NCBI RefSeq assembly: GCF_014529935.1 | Contig: NZ_JACVFC010000001.1 | Location: forward strand, 682,001 to 746,000 | DNA length: 64,000 nucleotides | Origin: Chitinophaga qingshengii | GTDB taxonomy: Bacteria; Bacteroidota; Bacteroidia; Chitinophagales; Chitinophagaceae | Direction of reading: 5' to 3' | Shown: piece by piece, positions 44,115 through 53,268 of the stretch | How positions within the stretch are numbered: position 1 is the first letter of the stretch | How the letters are laid out: each line of letters begins with the position of its first letter | Made by a program: the position numbers and the translations under genes | Notes under the pieces: generated by a model | The model's database searches: none | What the model saw: only the letters and a program-made list of their open reading frames with translations | Told to the model about the DNA's origin: nothing

Positions 44115-45659
44115 ATGTTATTCAATAAACCGCTGCATATACTTACTGTAATAACCTTGGGCTGCTCCGTGTTCACTTCCTGCAGCCTGGAGGAAAAGGA
44201 TCTGTACAAACCCGTACCGGAGGCCATATACAGCAATCCCGCCGGCATCGCCAACGGCGTTACCGGCGTATATAACAAACTGAGAGGACTATACGGCTCC
44301 CAGAAAGGATTTACCGTCACTACCATGGGTACTGATCTTTTTCAGCACGGAAAAGACGGAGGATATAAATTCATGGACGACTATTCCGCCGCCCTCAATC
44401 CCGCTGATGATTACCTCAACGCTATCTGGAACGACTGTTATGCCGGTATCAACGCCGCTAATACCGTTCTCGACAGGATCGACAAGGTACCTATGGACGA
44501 CAAACTCAAAAATCAGTATAAAGCAGAAACCCGCTTCCTGCGGGCGCATTATTACTACTGGCTGACACTGCAGTTTGGCGACGTAGTGTATTCCGCCCAT
44601 GAAACCAAAGGCGTGGTAACCGATGCCGGCAGAACGCCGAAAGAAGAGATATGGAAAAGCATGCTGGAAGATACCCAATTTGCTGCCGATCAGCTGAACT
44701 GGACCTCTCCGGACTATGGACGGATCACCAAAGGCGCCGCCCTTCACCAGCTGGCAAAAATCAAACTGCTGCTGAAAGACAATGAGGGCGCCGCCGCTGC
44801 CGCTATCAAAGTGATTAAGGAAGGGCCCTATCAGCTGGTAAAAACTTATGGGGGTGTATTTGACTACAACAATCAGCGAAACACAGAAATCGTATTTGCC
44901 GTACAATACATCAACAACGCCCTGTTCAACGACGACGGTAACCAGGGACACGCCTTCTTTACCCCGGCCTATGACCAGTTCGCCGGTCTGAAACGCGACC
45001 TGGAACAAGGCGGACGCCCTTATACCCGGTTCAGGCCTACCGCGTTTTTCAGGGAACTGTTTGATCAAAATGACGCCCGCTTCGACGTCACTTTCCGTTA
45101 TACCTGGACCTACAACAATAGTGCTACCCTGCCGCCCGGAAAAAAGATAGGCGACACCGTAGTGTGGCAGATCTCACCGGGTGTTACCTCGCTGACCGCA
45201 CCCAATAACGACAATATGCACTGGGGCATCAAAAAACACGATGATCCCACCCGCGCCAGTGTACAAGCCCTCAATGGTTTCCGCGACTTTTTTGTATTCC
45301 GTCTTTCAGAAACCTACCTGCTGGCTGCCGAAGCACTCGTACTGGCAGGAAAACCCGATGAGGCGCTACCCTACTTCAACGCCGTTAGAGCAAGAGCGGC
45401 CAAACCAGGAAAACAGTTGCCGGACATCACCACCGCTCAACTGAATATAGACCAGCTGCTCGATGAGCGTGCAAGGGAACTGGGGGGTGAAAGCATGCGC
45501 TGGATGGACCTTGTCCGCACCGGCAAACTAATAGAAAGAGTGAGAAAATACAATCCTAATGCGGTGAACATAAAGGACTATCATATATTACGCCCTATTC
45601 CACAGGCGCAGATAGACCTCTCCACCGTTAAATTCCCACAGAACAACGGATATTTTTAA
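44115..45659 (+). CDS. SusD/RagB-family nutrient-binding lipoprotein (system B)
   Basis: A 514-aa surface lipoprotein with lipobox FTSCSL (Cys23). The SusD-like N-terminal part has NPAGIANGVTGVYNKLRGLY and ETRFLRAHYYYWLTLQFGDV. The C-terminal part has FRLSETYLLAAEALVLAG, FNAVRARAA and LDERARELGGESMRWMDLVR. It should form the lid of the system B SusC importer. It is 17 bases from the phosphodiesterase gene. Confidence 0.94.
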   Translation: MLFNKPLHILTVITLGCSVFTSCSLEEKDLYKPVPEAIYSNPAGIANGVTGVYNKLRGLYGSQKGFTVTTMGTDLFQHGKDGGYKFMDDYSAALNPADDYLNAIWNDCYAGINAANTVLDRIDKVPMDDKLKNQYKAETRFLRAHYYYWLTLQFGDVVYSAHETKGVVTDAGRTPKEEIWKSMLEDTQFAADQLNWTSPDYGRITKGAALHQLAKIKLLLKDNEGAAAAAIKVIKEGPYQLVKTYGGVFDYNNQRNTEIVFAVQYINNALFNDDGNQGHAFFTPAYDQFAGLKRDLEQGGRPYTRFRPTAFFRELFDQNDARFDVTFRYTWTYNNSATLPPGKKIGDTVVWQISPGVTSLTAPNNDNMHWGIKKHDDPTRASVQALNGFRDFFVFRLSETYLLAAEALVLAGKPDEALPYFNAVRARAAKPGKQLPDITTAQLNIDQLLDERARELGGESMRWMDLVRTGKLIERVRKYNPNAVNIKDYHILRPIPQAQIDLSTVKFPQNNGYF

Positions 45660-45676
45660 CTTAAAAATACGCATGA

Positions 45677-46528
45677 ATGAAACGCTGTTTTTTTATTGTA
45701 CTGATGTTGTGCGCTACCTGGGGATCTCTCCACGCACAAACAATTGATCGTATTCTGGAAGACTTCCACCAGCATCCCAACCGCATCCTGGTAGCCGCTC
45801 ACCGCGCTGCACACACCCGCTACCCGGAAAACTCCCTGGCTGCGCTCAAAGAAGCGATCCGCCAGGGTATCGACATCGCGGAAATTGATGTACGGCTGAC
45901 CAAAGACAGCGTACTGGTACTCATGCACGATAAAACCATCACCCGTACTACCGGCCGCAAAGGGAAAGTGAACAGCTATACCTACGCAGAACTGCAACAA
46001 TTCCCCCTGCTGCATAACGGGCAACCCACCACCGAAAAAATACCCACTTTCAAAGATGCCTTGCTGCTGGCCAAAGGGAAGATCATGATAGACATTGACT
46101 TCAAGGCAGAAGAGCCCGGAGCCGCCCGGCAGGCGTGCGGGGAGATACAAGCTACCGGCACGGCCAAACAGGTGCTGTTCTTCCTTTATGATCCTCAACA
46201 GATACCGGCTCTGCAAAGCATCGATAAACAAATACCCATTATGCCCCGAGCGCATGACGCTGCAGAAACGGCTACCATACTGGCTATGGGTAAGTTCCCC
46301 GTTATTCATGTAGATGAGTCCTTTACAGAAAAGGTCATGAACGATATCCGCTCGGCAGGATCACGGGTATGGATCAACGCTTTGGGCGATTTTGACGACA
46401 TGGAAAGAAAAACCGAAAATACAGGGTTTGACTTGTTACTGTCAAAGTATAAGGTAGCCAATGTTATCCAGACGGATCTACCGGAGCAACTGCTGCGGTA
46501 TTTAAAGGGAAAGGGATTACATCAGTAG
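45677..46528 (+). CDS. Glycerophosphodiester phosphodiesterase family protein
   Basis: A 283-aa secreted enzyme with a signal peptide ending at WGSLHAQ. The GDPD TIM barrel is clear: catalytic H42-R43, E51-N52 in YPENSLAAL, metal ligands E69 and D71 in AEIDVRLTKD, and the second catalytic H84 in VLMHDKTITR. MIDIDFKAEE supplies a further acidic residue. It hydrolyses glycerophosphodiesters to sn-glycerol 3-phosphate and an alcohol, or acts on a related phosphodiester. Being the terminal gene of a SusCD operon, it probably processes the imported ligand in the periplasm or at the surface. Confidence 0.92.
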   Translation: MKRCFFIVLMLCATWGSLHAQTIDRILEDFHQHPNRILVAAHRAAHTRYPENSLAALKEAIRQGIDIAEIDVRLTKDSVLVLMHDKTITRTTGRKGKVNSYTYAELQQFPLLHNGQPTTEKIPTFKDALLLAKGKIMIDIDFKAEEPGAARQACGEIQATGTAKQVLFFLYDPQQIPALQSIDKQIPIMPRAHDAAETATILAMGKFPVIHVDESFTEKVMNDIRSAGSRVWINALGDFDDMERKTENTGFDLLLSKYKVANVIQTDLPEQLLRYLKGKGLHQ

Positions 46529-46534
46529 ATGATT

Positions 46535-46575
46535 AACCACGACTTCATCCGGCAATGCCAGATGAAGTCGTGGTT
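46535..46575 (+). terminator. Terminator hairpin of SusCD system B
   Basis: A perfect 15-bp stem (46535-46549 with 46561-46575) and an 11-base loop lie 7 bases after the phosphodiesterase stop. Only ATTTC follows, so the T tract is short, but the position is right for the end of the operon. Confidence 0.7.
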
Positions 46576-46670
46576 ATTTCAAAGAAATACCTATCTATCA
46601 ACGGTTATACTTTTCATTAAACCAGAAAAAAAATAATATCTTGCAGCCCCAAAACCCTACCATCAAAACA

Positions 46671-48926
46671 ATGGAAAGACCCGTTACCGTACCTGAAGGC
46701 GCCATCTATAATGAAGCAGATAAAGAATGGTTGTTTGGCGAAACCAATGAAAACAACCAACGTATCGGCCGTTGGGATATATGGCATATAGAAGGCTACC
46801 ACTGGGTTACCATTGACTACCGGGATGGAACCCCTCCCTACCCCACCCAACGTTTTCACCCCGATGGTACGGTGGCGCAAAATGGGGAATGGTATGGCGG
46901 GGATAAATATATTGGCCCTCTCCGCCTGATAAAATGTGATCATCCTACTCCTGAATATTTTCCTCCCAACAATGGCGATAATGTGTGGATAGCGGAATTT
47001 GACTATGTAGATGAATTTATATACAATGCCCAGCGCTACTTCGACAGAGAAGGTAATGCAGTGAGTTCTGATGGAGCCCCATTGCCTGCAAGACCCGACA
47101 ATGTGCCTGCACGCGCACATTTCATGAGAGCGCCTTATGCCGCCACCAACTGGGTAATGGGTAGCGTCGATACCCGTATCGCTAATTATGTCGGTGAATA
47201 TTTCGAATGGGATCTGGCCGGTAATCCGGTCGCACAAAGACTTTACAGCACTTCCGGCCGGGTACTGGAAGACTATCGGTATGAATCCGGCACGTTAAGC
47301 AGTTCCTATCTGTATGATAAAGAAGATCCGGCAAAATCCGAGAGCTTTTTCTATTACAGCGGTATGGCTTCACCGGTAGTAAAAATCCACAAACTCCATC
47401 GCAACAAGGAAAAAGATGTGACCAACACGTACTTTAATAAAACAGGACAGGAACTATACTCCATACGCCGGGAAGAGCGCTCTCCCATTCATAAGCGAAG
47501 ATATTTTAACGGCAAACTGATTTGCGAAGGACATCTCTCCCCCGATAAAGGCAGCCTCCCGGAAAGGGCCGTCTATTATGCTTCCGGCGGCAGCATACTC
47601 ATTGATCTCACCAATAATGGTGATAGCACTGGCACCTGGCGCCTATACGATGACTCCACAGGACAAACAATACAACAATTTACGGTGTCGGAAGAACTGG
47701 ATGATCATTTCCAGCTGACAAGATGGGATGTTTTTATTCCATCCTGGGGTGGTTATGATGTAAATACCGCCCGCACTGATTGGGAAAGTGCAGTAATCCT
47801 GTTCAACCGCCACTACAATGAGCTGAATGCAAAACTTAAACTGCATACACTGGAAGTACCCGTACACCTGCAAAAAGAACTGGATACTATTGATTGGCAA
47901 ACCATCGACACCTACCATAGTGATGGCGGCGCCGGGCTACCCACCGGTATCAATGGCATGCTTTCGGAAGATGAAGCCGTAGCCAATATAGCAGGCAACC
48001 TACTCTGGGCGGAGATTGAACAACAAGGCGCTGTGTATACATCCACATACAAAGTAGCTGAAATTCTGGCACGCATGATCCCCCACTATCAACACCTACC
48101 TGCAGTACAACTGCGATTGGGGAAATTTCTATATATCATCCTCGGCTTAAATTATATCCATGAGCAAGCGGATTTATATACGGAGATGATCGGGGTAATA
48201 GCGCCATTGGAGCCAATGCTGCTGCAGTGGGCAGCGAGTGATGATGCCGACATTGCATCTATGGCGAAATACATACTGGTTTACACTGGTAAAAACGCTA
48301 CCGAACAATTCCTGCTCAACGAATGGAAAAACACGGGGTACAACAGTACCACGAGGGGGTACGCTATTTTTTTACTGACGGATTTCTATGTCATCAGAAA
48401 CCAAAGCGACAAACTTCTCACCACATACGCCACGGCCCTTCCCACTGAAGCAGATCCATTCGTTCGTTTTGTGATGGCCGCTCAGTTGGTACTACTCACC
48501 AGGACAACAGCCCAGGAGACCTGGCTGACAGAATTATTGCATGCATTGGCCCGTCATGAATCACTCGATGAAGACTTCGGTAACATGGCCCCCTTCATCG
48601 GTGACTTCAATAACGTACATGAATATATTTTAGTAGTGCTGAGTAACGCCAGACCTGACATGCTGGAAAAGGAAATAGAATCCATCATCGATACACTGCC
48701 TGCGATGTCCCCGTTGAATCAGGTCAGTTACCTGCAAATCATATTCGCGGTGTTGTTCGATAATGAAACGGCGTTAGATGAGCTAACCCCCATCAGAAAG
48801 AGCACCTTACTGGCAGCTGCAGCGGTGGTTACAAAGAATCCGGGCTTTGTCAATCTGATGGAGGTATTCAAGACATATGATTTGCCATATGACGCCTATA
48901 CACTAAGACAATTGGCAGAAGGCTAA
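46671..48926 (+). CDS. Large cytoplasmic protein with MORN/YwqK-like N-terminus and helical-repeat C-terminus
   Basis: A 751-aa protein without signal peptide or membrane segments. The first about 350 residues contain repeated units of the type GRWDIWHIEGYHW, QRYFDREGNAVS, RYFNGKLICEGH and GTWRLYDDSTGQ. These resemble the MORN/YwqK-type repeats that describe an antitoxin-like family in Bacteroidota. From about residue 400 the sequence is alpha-helical and Leu-rich, suggesting HEAT-type repeats (for example FVRFVMAAQLVLL). ATG 46671 is preferred to an in-frame TTG at 46641. Its end overlaps the convergent oxidoreductase gene by 4 bases. Function unknown; an immunity or scaffold role is one possibility. 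Confidence 0.75.
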   Translation: MERPVTVPEGAIYNEADKEWLFGETNENNQRIGRWDIWHIEGYHWVTIDYRDGTPPYPTQRFHPDGTVAQNGEWYGGDKYIGPLRLIKCDHPTPEYFPPNNGDNVWIAEFDYVDEFIYNAQRYFDREGNAVSSDGAPLPARPDNVPARAHFMRAPYAATNWVMGSVDTRIANYVGEYFEWDLAGNPVAQRLYSTSGRVLEDYRYESGTLSSSYLYDKEDPAKSESFFYYSGMASPVVKIHKLHRNKEKDVTNTYFNKTGQELYSIRREERSPIHKRRYFNGKLICEGHLSPDKGSLPERAVYYASGGSILIDLTNNGDSTGTWRLYDDSTGQTIQQFTVSEELDDHFQLTRWDVFIPSWGGYDVNTARTDWESAVILFNRHYNELNAKLKLHTLEVPVHLQKELDTIDWQTIDTYHSDGGAGLPTGINGMLSEDEAVANIAGNLLWAEIEQQGAVYTSTYKVAEILARMIPHYQHLPAVQLRLGKFLYIILGLNYIHEQADLYTEMIGVIAPLEPMLLQWAASDDADIASMAKYILVYTGKNATEQFLLNEWKNTGYNSTTRGYAIFLLTDFYVIRNQSDKLLTTYATALPTEADPFVRFVMAAQLVLLTRTTAQETWLTELLHALARHESLDEDFGNMAPFIGDFNNVHEYILVVLSNARPDMLEKEIESIIDTLPAMSPLNQVSYLQIIFAVLFDNETALDELTPIRKSTLLAAAAVVTKNPGFVNLMEVFKTYDLPYDAYTLRQLAEG

Positions 48927-49945
48927 CGCCAACCTAACCCTGGTGCAACATATTTTAGAATAGAAGACAGCAAATGCACATTGTACGCAACGCCCAATGT
49001 ATTAGGTATGGTTAGCAGTACCGTGTCTGCTTCCTGGATAGCTTCGTCTTCCGCCAATTCCCTGATGAGTTGATCTGGTTCCGCAGCATAACTCCTTCCG
49101 AAAATGGCTCGTTTACCTGGTTCGATCATGCCGAGCTGATCACGGCTTTTTCCGTCCCGGCCGAAGATCTGACGGTCCTCATCGGTGACCAATGCGAAAA
49201 TAGACCGGCTCACGGATACCCTGGCTTCGCGCTGGTGACCTGCTTTCTTCCAGGCCTCCTTATACAACCGGATCTGTTCGGCCTGTTGTACGTGGAAAGG
49301 TTTACCACTTTCATCAAACTTCAGGGTAGAGCTCTGGAGGTGCATACCGTTTTCAGCTGCCCAAACGGCGGTTGCATTGGAGGCGGCTCCCCACCAGATA
49401 CGCTCCCGTAATCCAGCGGAGTATGGTTCCAAACGCAGCAGTCCGGGGGGATTGGGAAACATAGGATTCGGATTGGGTGTTGCAAAGCCCACTCCATTCA
49501 GCTTATCCAGGAATTCCAGCGTTTTACGGCGGCCCATATCCTGTTCACTTTCTCCTTCTTTAGGCTCATAACCGAAATAACGCCACCCATCGATGACCTG
49601 TTCCGGTGAACCTCTGCTGACACCTAATTGTAACCGCCCCTCTGAAATTAAATCAGCAGCGCCGGCATCTTCCACCATATACAGTGGATTTTCATAACGC
49701 ATGTCAATCACGCCGGTACCAATTTCTATCTTGCTGGTTTTGGCGCCAATGGCCGACAGCAAAGGAAATGGGGAACCTAATTGAGCCGCAAAGTGATGCA
49801 CCCTGAAATAAGCGCCGTCCAGCCCTATTTCTTCAGCAGCAACAGCCAGATCAATAGACTGCAGCAGCGTGTCCCCGGCTGTACGGGTGGCATAACCCGG
49901 ATGGTTGGCCCAATGTCCGAATGATAAAAACCCTATTTTCTTCAT
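48923..49945 (-). CDS. LLM-class flavin-dependent oxidoreductase (luciferase-like)
   Basis: A 340-aa protein of the bacterial luciferase-like monooxygenase superfamily. The N-terminal IGFLSFGHWANHPGY leads into LAVAAEEIGLDGAYFRVHHF, a region typical of the family barrel. IEIGTGVIDMRYENPLYMVEDAGAAD is reported here only in parts: IEIGTGVIDMR, then NPLYMVED. LQLGVSRGSPEQ is the flavin phosphate region. It would use reduced FMN or F420-like flavin to oxidise an unknown small molecule. It is a single gene, convergent with the large repeat protein and separated from the DUF3667 gene by 63 bases. Confidence 0.88.
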   Translation of the reverse strand: MKKIGFLSFGHWANHPGYATRTAGDTLLQSIDLAVAAEEIGLDGAYFRVHHFAAQLGSPFPLLSAIGAKTSKIEIGTGVIDMRYENPLYMVEDAGAADLISEGRLQLGVSRGSPEQVIDGWRYFGYEPKEGESEQDMGRRKTLEFLDKLNGVGFATPNPNPMFPNPPGLLRLEPYSAGLRERIWWGAASNATAVWAAENGMHLQSSTLKFDESGKPFHVQQAEQIRLYKEAWKKAGHQREARVSVSRSIFALVTDEDRQIFGRDGKSRDQLGMIEPGKRAIFGRSYAAEPDQLIRELAEDEAIQEADTVLLTIPNTLGVAYNVHLLSSILKYVAPGLGWR

Positions 49946-50008
49946 CTTGTTTACAGCAATTTGCGTTTTAACGATATGGTAAAGCGGCGGGCTTTTAGCC
50001 CCCGTTCC

Positions 50009-51025
50009 CTAAAAGTACGCAGAATATGTGGCTAATAACAAGTTTACGATCATCAATACTGCCCACAGAAGAGTTAAATAGCCGGCATATAGCGTTACTC
50101 CTTTTATACCAGATATCAGGATAGACTGCCCATAATTCTTACGCAGCGCAATAATCAGATAACCTGCAACAATACAGGAGAATATTTTATAGAATAACAA
50201 AGGATGATGGAAGTATCGCATCAGGGGTAGCATCACCGACAACAGTATGAATGCAAAGACATGGATGTGTAATGTAAAAATGGCATGATCAGCATAAAGC
50301 CATTGTTTATTCCTGAAATAAAGCAGCTTCAGAAAGTAAGCAAATAAAGGCAGACACAAGAGCATTATTTTAGGGAAATTATGGTAGTACTTTTCCTCAT
50401 AATACCGCACCCTTTCTTCATTGGAACGATAGTGTTTCAAGGAACCCGCTTCAGCCCGGACAACTAATCTCGTCAGGAGAGAAAATTTCAGTGAATCGGG
50501 AAGTTGGCGATATACATCATCGAATTCTTCCGTTGATGTTGATGCTGCTATCTTTTCCAGCAGGTGAAGATTTCTGATAGCCGCCGGGTCGTTTCTTTTG
50601 ACCCCGGCATCGAGCTTTTTTTCCTGTATCACCAGTTCATCGAAGTAACCCAGTCGAACAGCTTCCTTGCTATCTTCGGCATTATGTGGTTCTGCATGTC
50701 TGTCCGGATGAGATAACCCGGCTAAATAGATAAAGAAAAATATGAACGACGTGAAAACATATAGTTTGATAGGATTTACATATCGTACCCGCCTGCCTTC
50801 ACGGTATTCGCGGGAAAGAAAGCCTGGTCTGGTAAAGAGATATTTTAAAGTCAGCAAAAACTGGGAATCATAATGAAAAATATCGGCGACAAAGTGTTTT
50901 ACAAGGTGACCGAAAGTTTCATGAGGAACGACATTTTCTTGTCCGCAATAGCCGCAGAATCTGTTAGGTACATCATTTCCGCAGTTCAGACAATCTTTTT
51001 TCCGGCGTAAGGGTTGTGTTTTCAA
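50009..51025 (-). CDS. DUF3667 zinc-ribbon membrane protein
   Basis: A 338-aa protein with an N-terminal zinc ribbon of two CxxC pairs (C12, C15, C24, C27; DCLNCGNDVP and FCGYCGQE). The DUF3667 region follows with HETFGHLVKHFVADIFHYDS and LTRPGFLSREYREGRR in related form. About five membrane helices are spread from residue 85 to the C-terminus, with a long central soluble loop (about 110-220). The family is common in Bacteroidota and has no assigned function. It appears to be a single-gene unit. Confidence 0.88.
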   Translation of the reverse strand: MKTQPLRRKKDCLNCGNDVPNRFCGYCGQENVVPHETFGHLVKHFVADIFHYDSQFLLTLKYLFTRPGFLSREYREGRRVRYVNPIKLYVFTSFIFFFIYLAGLSHPDRHAEPHNAEDSKEAVRLGYFDELVIQEKKLDAGVKRNDPAAIRNLHLLEKIAASTSTEEFDDVYRQLPDSLKFSLLTRLVVRAEAGSLKHYRSNEERVRYYEEKYYHNFPKIMLLCLPLFAYFLKLLYFRNKQWLYADHAIFTLHIHVFAFILLSVMLPLMRYFHHPLLFYKIFSCIVAGYLIIALRKNYGQSILISGIKGVTLYAGYLTLLWAVLMIVNLLLATYSAYF

Positions 51026-51303
51026 GGTGACAGAGGTTAAGGGGGCTAAAGATAATAGTTTTTTTTCCGGAAAGAAAAATTATCAACGCCGGCCAAGGTC
51101 ATTCAACCGGCCCCGGAACCGATGTAACAACTATAGTGATTTGAATCCCGGTCCATCCCCGCATTAATACTCTGCATGCATCATCCGGCTATTCATAACA
51201 TTTTTAATGTTAAATCATAAGTAATTGACTGCAGTTATATTGCAATATGAAAAAAGATACTTATCTTTTAACGAAATTTATCAACTTTAAAACTGTAGAA
51301 ACT

Positions 51304-51792
51304 ATGAAACTAAGGTATCTGACGACTTCCATCATGGCAATGGGGTTATTTTTCATGATTGCTTGTAAGAGCAAACCGAAAGATTCGGAAATCATGAAAA
51401 CTGCCACTACCGCAGTTCAAACTATTCCGGGAGTAACTGCCGATGTAAAAGAAGGGGTAGTAACATTATCTGGCACCGTAAGTACCGAGGCAGAAAAAAC
51501 AGCTGCTGAAACAGCAGTTAAGGCTGTAAAAGATGTTAAGAGCGTGGTTAATAACATCACGGTTACGCCTCCTGCTCCGCCTGCGGCCCCTGTAGCAGTA
51601 ACAGCAGACGATTCACTCAAAACAGCCGTAGCTGCTGTAGTGAAAGATTTCCCCGGCGTAACAGTAGACGTAAAAGATGGCGTATTAACGGTTACCGGCG
51701 AAGCGAAAGCAGATCGTTGGAAAACCTTAAAGATGGCATTAGATGCATTACACCCTAAAAAGGTAGATGCAAAAGGTCTGAAAGTAAAATAA
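51304..51792 (+). CDS. Lipoprotein with two BON domains
   Basis: A 162-aa lipoprotein with lipobox MIACKS (Cys21). Two BON (OsmY-type) domains follow: about 28-92 (VTADVKEGVVTLSGTVSTEA; VKDVKSVVNNITV) and about 105-162 (VTVDVKDGVLTVTGEAKADR). They are joined by a Pro/Ala linker. BON domains bind phospholipid surfaces and are typical of envelope stress proteins. The start at 51304 gives a normal lipoprotein signal; an in-frame ATG at 51247 would add 19 residues. It is followed after 27 bases by a second BON/SH3 gene. Confidence 0.88.
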   Translation: MKLRYLTTSIMAMGLFFMIACKSKPKDSEIMKTATTAVQTIPGVTADVKEGVVTLSGTVSTEAEKTAAETAVKAVKDVKSVVNNITVTPPAPPAAPVAVTADDSLKTAVAAVVKDFPGVTVDVKDGVLTVTGEAKADRWKTLKMALDALHPKKVDAKGLKVK

Positions 51793-51819
51793 GTCATTCC
51801 ACTTTAAACTAGAACATTT

Positions 51820-52239
51820 ATGGCATTACAGGATAAATACAAAGAACTGCTGGATACAGCAAATGCATCTGGCGTTCCAGATCTGCAGGTGGCGGAACTG
51901 GATGGAGTATTGCATATTAATGGCACTGCTCCCAGCGGCGATGTTAAAGATAAACTCTGGAACATCTACGGGCAGATAGATCCGAATTTCCTTTCCGGAG
52001 ACGTTGTAATGGATATTCAGGTTGCTACCGCAGTTGCCGGGGCAAAAGTGAAAGTAGTCACTGAATCAACCAATCTCAATATTCGTAAAGGGCCGGGAAC
52101 AGATCAGCCAATTGTTGGAAAAGCCGCACATGGTGAAATTGTTACACTCATCAGTAAAATGAATGAGCAATGGTGGCTGATTCGTACAGATGGTGGTGCT
52201 GAGGGGTATTCTTATGCACAATATTTACAACCTGAATGA
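51820..52239 (+). CDS. BON-like plus SH3b domain protein
   Basis: A 139-aa protein. Residues about 20-70 (LQVAELDGVLHINGTAPSG; NFLSGDVVMDIQVA) resemble a BON domain. Residues about 78-137 form an SH3b domain with STNLNIRKGPGTDQP and EQWWLIRT, and GYSYAQYL at the end. SH3b domains often bind peptidoglycan peptides, but there is no signal peptide, so the protein would be cytoplasmic or exported by another route. It is close behind the BON lipoprotein and ahead of a strong terminator, so the two form a short operon. Confidence 0.82.
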   Translation: MALQDKYKELLDTANASGVPDLQVAELDGVLHINGTAPSGDVKDKLWNIYGQIDPNFLSGDVVMDIQVATAVAGAKVKVVTESTNLNIRKGPGTDQPIVGKAAHGEIVTLISKMNEQWWLIRTDGGAEGYSYAQYLQPE

Positions 52240-52602
52240 TGAAAAATTAAAATCTGATGTCGAAATCATTTTCTCGGCAATGAGCTGAATGATGGCATCA
52301 ATCAACAAAAACAGCGGGCGCACTACCGACACAAGTAGTGCGCTCGCTGTTTTTTTTATTTCGGGCAATAATTAAACTTTCTAAAGAATATAAATGTCTG
52401 AACAATAAAGCAGCCATTCTCACTGCCATTAAAAGAATGTGCAATATATCAATAGCTCGTAGTTTTTTAAGCGCCATATAGCTACTACTTTTCGGAAATA
52501 ATTCCTATCTTGTTGAAATAGTCCCGTATCTGTTACAAGTCATGTGCGTACGTTAAGGTCACCAATATCTAATTAACGATGATGAAAAATTCCATGTTCT
52601 AA
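52240..52602. other. Intergenic region before SusCD system C
   Basis: A 363-base gene-free stretch. The first part holds the terminator at 52311-52358. The remaining 240 bases are AT-rich and must contain the promoter of the system C sigma factor. TATCTTGT at 52506-52513 resembles a -7 element but has no TTG partner. No RNA gene was recognised. Confidence 0.5.
52311..52358 (+). terminator. Strong intrinsic terminator after the BON/SH3 operon
   Basis: A 16-bp stem (52311-52326 with 52335-52350, one G-T pair) with an 8-base loop is followed by a run of eight T on the plus strand. It ends the BON operon and isolates SusCD system C. Confidence 0.88.
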
Positions 52603-53196
52603 ATGATGGCTTCTGCAAGATATCCTGATAGTGAACTATTGCTTCAGATAGCAGGCGCAGACCAACAGGCGTTCAACGAATTGTTTGAGCGATACAGGGA
52701 TCGACTGTTTGCGTATCTGTTTAGTGTTACGAAAGACAGGGAAGCATCGGAAGAACTGGTGCTGGATACTTTTCTTAAGATCTGGCAGAACAGAGCAACA
52801 TTGCCGGAGCTGGATCATTTTGAGGCCTTCCTTTTTCATATTGCGCGTAACAAGTCGCTGGATTTTTTCAGGCAGTTGCAGCGGAACCGCGAGCGGCAAA
52901 CAGCGCTCTGGAATATCATGTATGAGCGGCAAACAGGGCTATCCGCGGATCAGGCATTGCTGAAAGAGGAAGTGTTGAAAGCGATACGGATGCTGGTAGC
53001 AGAAATGCCGCCGCAGCGCAGGATGGTGTTCCGCCTGAGCCGCGAGCAGGGACTAACCTATGAACAGATTGCACAGCGCATGAACATTTCTCCTCATACT
53101 GTCAGAAATCATCTGGCCGTATCCCTCCGGCAGATACGTGCCGGGCTAAATTCAAAATATCACCTCATAGCACTCATTTTCCTGCTTGGAAAATAA
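52603..53196 (+). CDS. ECF sigma-70 factor (system C)
   Basis: A 197-aa ECF sigma factor. Region 2 has DQQAFNELFERYRDRLFAYL and ASEELVLDTFLKIWQNR, and region 4 has MPPQRRMVFRLSREQGLTYE and ISPHTVRNHLAVSLRQI. The C-terminus ends in a hydrophobic tail (YHLIALIFLLG) seen in many SusCD-linked sigma factors. Met1 and Met2 are adjacent alternatives. A FecR gene starts 72 bases downstream. Confidence 0.93.
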   Translation: MMASARYPDSELLLQIAGADQQAFNELFERYRDRLFAYLFSVTKDREASEELVLDTFLKIWQNRATLPELDHFEAFLFHIARNKSLDFFRQLQRNRERQTALWNIMYERQTGLSADQALLKEEVLKAIRMLVAEMPPQRRMVFRLSREQGLTYEQIAQRMNISPHTVRNHLAVSLRQIRAGLNSKYHLIALIFLLGK

Positions 53197-53268
53197 TTTT
53201 TCATACCCACTAGTATACCCTTCTTTTTTTGACGTCTTCTGTCAGGTACCACCATTTAAAATAGCTAT

